64,000 bases of DNA. It comes from Avrilella dinanensis (GTDB lineage Bacteria; Bacteroidota; Bacteroidia; Flavobacteriales; Flavobacteriaceae). The notes below the pieces were generated by a model. That model searched no databases. It was not told where the DNA came from and worked only from the letters and a program-made list of their open reading frames with translations. Both the position numbers and the translations under genes were made by a program. Positions 60,380-64,000 of the stretch are shown in pieces; within the stretch, counting starts at the first letter, position 1, and each line of letters begins with the position of its first letter. The stretch lies in the NCBI RefSeq assembly GCF_002807015.1, contig NZ_NIPO01000001.1, forward strand, positions 484,889 to 548,888, given 5' to 3'.

Positions 60380-61762
60380 CTAACTTTCAAAAAATTCGAT
60401 TAACGCACGGATACCTGTTCCGGTTCCGCCCAAACCTTTGTAATTTTCCGGGGATTCGGTAAATGCCGGTCCGGCAATATCGATATGCACGAAAGGTTGC
60501 TTGGCAAAATGCTCTAAGAATTTACCGGCAGTAATCGTTCCGGCATAACGTCCGCCGATGTTTTTCAAATCAGCTACTGATGATTTCAACTGTTCTTTAT
60601 AATCTTCCCACAACGGCAACTGTACCATGCGTTCGTAAACTTTTTCGCCTGCTACAAGTAATTTCTGGTTGATTTTTTCATCAGCATTACTCATCAAACA
60701 AGCGGCTCTTGTTCCGGCCGCAACCAAAGCCGCACCGGTCAATGTAGCCGCATTGATAATCAATTCGGGCTGAAATTTATCTGCATAAGCAATCGCATCT
60801 GCCAAAATCATACGCCCTTCCGCATCGGTGTTCAGGACTTCCACCGTCGTTCCGTCATACATTCGAATCACATCGCCGGGCGTGTATGCCTCCTGCCCAG
60901 GGCGGTTATCCGTTGCCGGAATCAATCCGATAATATGAACATTGAGTTTGTTGAGTGCCGCTGCATAAATCGTTCCTGCCATCATCGCGGCTCCCCCCAT
61001 ATCCGATTTCATCACGTCCATCGAGCCTTGCGTCGGTTTTAGTGACAATCCACCGGTATCATAAACCACACCTTTTCCTACCAGGACAATTGGTTTTTGA
61101 TTGGTCGGATTTTCCGGTTTGTATTCCATAATGGTAAATGTCGGCGGAGTAAGTGAACCTTTGTTTACTGCTAATAATCCACCCATTTTTAGGGCTTCAA
61201 TCGTGGATTTGTCAAAAACTTCGACGGTAAAACCAGCTTCGTTACCGATTTCGATAATTTCTTTCCCTAACTGAATAGCATCTAAATAATTAACCGGTTC
61301 GTTGACCATATCACGTGCCCAGAAAACGGCTTTGATGGTATTATTCATTCGGCTGATTCGACTTTCGGAAATGTCTCCGAACAGATAAATATGTTCCAAA
61401 GCATATTCACGTTCGTCGGCATCTTTATAGTATTTCAAAAACTGATAATTGGACAACGCCAGTCCTTCTGCCAATGCGAGAGTTGTTTCGCCGTTTCCTG
61501 CAATGGTAATTGCATTGGTTTTTTTGTCTAATTTCTGACGGATATTAAATCCGAACACACGCATTTTTTCCAAATCTTCGTCTTCCTTGACAAAGAAATA
61601 AACACTTTCGCCAATTTTTACAAAATCTTCTTTTTTGTCTGAATTTTTAAAGCTGGTAAAAGCTTCCTGAATATAATTTGGTAACTGATTATCAATAACA
61701 GCTTGTCCGTTGACAATATAAACAACGGCTTTTCCTGTAAGGTTTTGAACTAATTGTAACAT
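60380..61762 (-). CDS. pepA: Leucyl aminopeptidase (M17)
   Basis: A 460-residue di-metal exopeptidase removing N-terminal residues from peptides. The C-terminal catalytic domain has VGKGVVYDTGGLSLKPT (about residues 226-242), the metal/bicarbonate motif NTDAEGRMILADA (about 310-322) and ATLTGAALVA. The N-terminal half is the variable hexamer-forming domain. It is transcribed alone from a good promoter. Confidence 0.92.
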   Translation of the reverse strand: MLQLVQNLTGKAVVYIVNGQAVIDNQLPNYIQEAFTSFKNSDKKEDFVKIGESVYFFVKEDEDLEKMRVFGFNIRQKLDKKTNAITIAGNGETTLALAEGLALSNYQFLKYYKDADEREYALEHIYLFGDISESRISRMNNTIKAVFWARDMVNEPVNYLDAIQLGKEIIEIGNEAGFTVEVFDKSTIEALKMGGLLAVNKGSLTPPTFTIMEYKPENPTNQKPIVLVGKGVVYDTGGLSLKPTQGSMDVMKSDMGGAAMMAGTIYAAALNKLNVHIIGLIPATDNRPGQEAYTPGDVIRMYDGTTVEVLNTDAEGRMILADAIAYADKFQPELIINAATLTGAALVAAGTRAACLMSNADEKINQKLLVAGEKVYERMVQLPLWEDYKEQLKSSVADLKNIGGRYAGTITAGKFLEHFAKQPFVHIDIAGPAFTESPENYKGLGGTGTGIRALIEFFES

Positions 61763-61785
61763 CGTTTTGTTTTTTTATGAAGTTT

Positions 61786-61818
61786 CAAAAGTACGAAAAA
61801 TGTTGCGTTTTTATACAA
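61786..61818 (-). promoter_or_regulatory. Promoter of the aminopeptidase gene
   Basis: Minus-strand TTG (61816-61818) is 22 bp from TACTTTTG (61786-61793), 24 bp before the ATG. Confidence 0.75.
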
Positions 61819-61906
61819 GTAAATACGTTGTAAAGATTATTCGGTCAATATCAAAAATGCTTTACTATTTATAAGTTTAAACGATAAATCAAGATAGATG
61901 GTTTCG

Positions 61907-61914
61907 TATCTTTG
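61907..61914 (+). promoter_or_regulatory. -7 element of the DUF1275 gene
   Basis: TATCTTTG lies 17 bp before the start codon. No TTG partner is visible. Confidence 0.5.
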
Positions 61915-61931
61915 TAAAGAAAATTTTTATC

Positions 61932-62657
61932 ATGTTACAATCTAAAGGTTTTAGACGAACTTTTAAACATAATTTATTTTTAGCCATATTATTTGCATTT
62001 GCGGCAGGAGTTGTCAATGTTTTTGGTTTTCTCAGCTTGGGCATTTTTACGACTAATATTACGGGTCACGTAGGGGAATTTGCTCTTTGGCTTGAGCAAT
62101 CTAAATGGACTGCTGTACTAAAATTAGCACTTTGGATAGCTGCTTTCGGACTTGGGTCATTCACCTCTTCGGTTATTACCGGCTTTTTTGAGGAAAGAAA
62201 ACCGAAACTCTCTTATACATTACCAATTATTATTGAGATTGGTCTGCTATTGTGGTGTTTTTTAATTCACCTGGATCTTAACCAGCAAGCTAAACAAATT
62301 CTCATCTTACTTTATGCTATGGGAATTCAGAACGGGATTGTTTCAGTAGTAAGCGGAAAAGTAGTCCGCACTACGCATCTCACAGGAATGGTTACAGACA
62401 TCGGTATCGGATTTGGCAAAATGCTTTTGAGAAAAGGAAATAAAATTTTTGTATTACGCTCCTTACTACTCAATTTAGCTGTAGTTATCTCGTTTATTTC
62501 AGGAGCGATGTTAAGTGCGTTTGTCACAATTGATTATCACGAAAACGTATTGCTGATTCCGATAATACTTCTGGTTTCTATTTTAATATATGATTTTAAA
62601 ACAATGGAAAAAGGAATAGAAAAAATGAAAAAATTGAGGGAGCGATTACATATTTAG
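61932..62657 (+). CDS. DUF1275 (YoaK-like) membrane protein
   Basis: A 241-residue protein of the DUF1275/YoaK family with about six membrane helices. The signature AAGVVNVFGFLSLGIFTTNITGHVGEFA (abridged, about residues 22-50) and the later IQNGIVSVVSGKVVRTTHLTGMVTDIGIG (abridged) are clear. Function is unknown. The family is sometimes linked to transport or stress. Confidence 0.9.
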   Translation: MLQSKGFRRTFKHNLFLAILFAFAAGVVNVFGFLSLGIFTTNITGHVGEFALWLEQSKWTAVLKLALWIAAFGLGSFTSSVITGFFEERKPKLSYTLPIIIEIGLLLWCFLIHLDLNQQAKQILILLYAMGIQNGIVSVVSGKVVRTTHLTGMVTDIGIGFGKMLLRKGNKIFVLRSLLLNLAVVISFISGAMLSAFVTIDYHENVLLIPIILLVSILIYDFKTMEKGIEKMKKLRERLHI

Positions 62658-62737
62658 ATTCATTTATGGATTATTATAAATATAAAAACATTTCATCTGT
62701 GCCATTTTATGCTATACACAAAGATACAAGTATTTTA

Positions 62738-63553
62738 TTATCCTAATAATTTGACTAAGAACAACCATAAAATCGGTACACTTTCTACCCAAAACAAGGT
62801 ATAGTACTTACTTTTATGTGGAGAAGCATAATGTGTAAATAATGTAATTACCGTTATTAATATCAAGTTGATAATCCATTGACTCGGGTAATTTCCTTGT
62901 TTGAAAAACTCCAGTACATAAAATGGGATTAATAATAAATAAATCAAATATTTAGTATGCAAAATACCGATAGATTGAGGAACGGTTTTCAATCGAATAT
63001 CATCATATTTCAAGTCATTAATTTCAAAAATTAAAATTAATATGAGCGTAAGCAAAAATCGTTGTAAAAATTTAAAAAACATGTCTGAAGACAGCAAAAT
63101 CCCAGCCTGATACAAAGGCAGTAAAAGTGTGCACCCAGCCCAGCACAATGCTACGATATAAATTTTAATTCCTGATATATTTCTAAGATTCTGTTTTCGT
63201 TTACTAATTGGTACGGCGTAGAAAATACTTAATAACCCAAAAACTAACGTAACAAGTTGTGTTTTCCACTCCAATAGGAAAAAATTGACTGTTAGAACAA
63301 TTCCAGCTACAATCGTTAGCAACACTATTGTTTTTTCCTTATTTGAATATTTTGATTTATTTCGGTACAAAGCAAAATATTTGATAAAATTATAGCTGAA
63401 AATTGTTCCGAAAAAAACCAATGATAACACATTCCAATCGACCATTATTGCTATAAAATAATAAGTCATTAAAACTAATGCAGAAGTAGCCACAGCAACG
63501 TGTATGCTTGCATCAAGATAGAAATCAAAAGTATTTTTTAACGCTGTTTTCAA
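62738..63553 (-). CDS. UbiA-prenyltransferase-like membrane protein
   Basis: A 271-residue protein with about eight membrane helices. EINDLKYDDIRLKTVPQSIG (about residues 176-195) resembles the second aspartate motif (DxxxD) of UbiA enzymes, and GTIFSYNFIKYFA lies where the first motif usually is, but the canonical NDxxDxxxD is not intact there. It may be an inactive or divergent relative. The start is a TTG at 63553. No upstream ATG exists in frame and the next ATG is 28 codons on, so the 5' end is uncertain. Confidence 0.68.
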   Translation of the reverse strand: MKTALKNTFDFYLDASIHVAVATSALVLMTYYFIAIMVDWNVLSLVFFGTIFSYNFIKYFALYRNKSKYSNKEKTIVLLTIVAGIVLTVNFFLLEWKTQLVTLVFGLLSIFYAVPISKRKQNLRNISGIKIYIVALCWAGCTLLLPLYQAGILLSSDMFFKFLQRFLLTLILILIFEINDLKYDDIRLKTVPQSIGILHTKYLIYLLLIPFYVLEFFKQGNYPSQWIINLILITVITLFTHYASPHKSKYYTLFWVESVPILWLFLVKLLG

Positions 63554-63646
63554 ACCAAATATTAAAGGGTATAAATTTAGTTGAATTTGGCATAATTTTC
63601 AAAGTAATCATCACAAATAGTTATTTATCTATTTCAAAGATAAACA

Positions 63647-63680
63647 AAAAGTCCTTTACATTTCTGTAAAGGACTTTTAA
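63647..63680 (-). terminator. Second terminator downstream of the rRNA operon
   Basis: AAAAGTCCTTTACA (63647-63660) and its complement (63665-63678) form a 14-bp stem with a TTTC loop. On the minus strand the T-run follows. Confidence 0.88.
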
Positions 63681-63742
63681 AACAAGGCGGCGACCCGAGC
63701 TTGCGAATTGGCGAAGCAATCGACCGAAGGGACACGCCGTTC
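63678..63742 (-). other. 5S-tail-like fragment between two terminators
   Basis: TAAAACAAGGCGGCGAC (63678-63694) repeats the same words found at the 3' end of the 5S gene (63784-63800). The rest (63695-63741) is GC-rich, unlike the AT-rich surroundings, and matches no gene I recognise. It looks like a remnant of a second 5S copy or of recombination between rRNA operons. Confidence 0.55.
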
Positions 63743-63746
63743 TTAT

Positions 63747-63782
63747 AAAAAAAGAAAGCCTGTCTTTTTCAAGACAGGCTTC
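63747..63782 (-). terminator. First terminator downstream of the 5S gene
   Basis: AAGCCTGTCTT (63756-63766) and its complement (63771-63781) form an 11-bp stem with a 4-base loop. Eight T residues follow on the minus strand. Confidence 0.88.
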
Positions 63783-63790
63783 ACTAAAAC

Positions 63791-63900
<110 letters not shown>

Positions 63901-64000
63901 AGCTTTTCAGGCAAGAGGCATTAGCCATAAGGCATTAGCTTTTTACCCCCCATTAGCTATTGGCTTATGCCTTTTCACTAATGGCTTATATTGTTAACAT
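63901..64000. repeat. Spacer toward the 23S gene with degenerate GGCATTAGCC repeats
   Basis: The spacer is made of related words GGCATTAGCC, AAGGCATTAGC, CATTAGCTATTGGC and AATGGCTTAT in both orientations, resembling the 1061-1124 spacer. No tRNA is seen before the window ends. Confidence 0.5.

Noticed and set aside
63695..63742. A tRNA gene in the GC-rich segment next to the 5S gene
   Set aside because: No acceptor stem, anticodon arm or TTCRA loop of the right spacing can be drawn.

Overview
The window looks like chromosomal DNA from a Flavobacteriaceae bacterium (phylum Bacteroidota), probably Flavobacterium or a close relative. The evidence is a low GC content, promoters of the TTG-N17-22-TAnnTTTG type, type IX secretion (T9SS) genes (a PorT-like barrel, a DUF4835 protein, and two proteins with YPNP-type C-terminal sorting domains), the Bacteroidota form of RNA polymerase omega, and many small SusE/NlpE-like lipoproteins. 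I see no transposase, integrase, phage gene or CRISPR array.

Layout. 1-4.2 kb: a TetR-led tripartite RND efflux operon, cut by the left edge, with a clear operator over its promoter. 4.3-12.9 kb: housekeeping genes (polyprenyl synthase, porin, prmA, clpS, rlmH, acs, an ABC exporter, an outer-membrane protein). 13-21.3 kb: a tightly overlapping MoxR-ATPase/DUF58/DUF4350/DUF4129/SpoIIM cluster with an rRNA methylase at its end and a divergent RDD plus TRIC-type membrane pair. 21.6-32 kb: guaA, an NlpE-like lipoprotein, the bamD-omega-coaBC-DUF4835-recN operon and lon. 32-43.5 kb: MATE pump, envelope lipoproteins, M48 protease, MFS transporter, prmC, ribD, YigZ, porT, pyrH-frr. 43.7-46.8 kb: an HMA-domain lipoprotein and a cobalamin-riboswitch-controlled pair of T9SS-exported surface proteins. 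46.8-53.3 kb: DEAD-box helicase, a dead DUF2695 gene, ettA, a HigBA toxin-antitoxin pair, bcp, nth, an unlisted 45-residue gene and an ECF sigma factor. 53.5-57.9 kb: two unknown lipoproteins and a small winged-helix regulator operon with two copies of one palindromic operator. 58-60.2 kb: purK and purE with a RelE/ParE toxin-antitoxin pair between them. 60.4-64 kb: leucyl aminopeptidase, DUF1275 and UbiA-like membrane proteins, and the 3' end of an rRNA operon (5S gene on the minus strand).

Most interesting points. (1) A complete cobalamin riboswitch, with promoter and a perfect terminator-type expression platform, controls a beta-propeller surface protein and a second surface protein, but no TonB receptor lies next to them in this window. 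(2) The 17-bp palindrome ACTTTG-N5-CAAAGT overlaps the -7 element of both promoters in the winged-helix/DUF4173-like membrane operon and is a good candidate for the regulator's binding site. (3) A toxin-antitoxin pair flanked by a 10-bp direct repeat splits purK from purE, and purK carries three heptamer repeats of a spacer type inside its reading frame. (4) A small conserved-looking 45-residue gene has its own terminator. (5) A duplicated 5S-tail fragment lies between two terminators downstream of the 5S gene.
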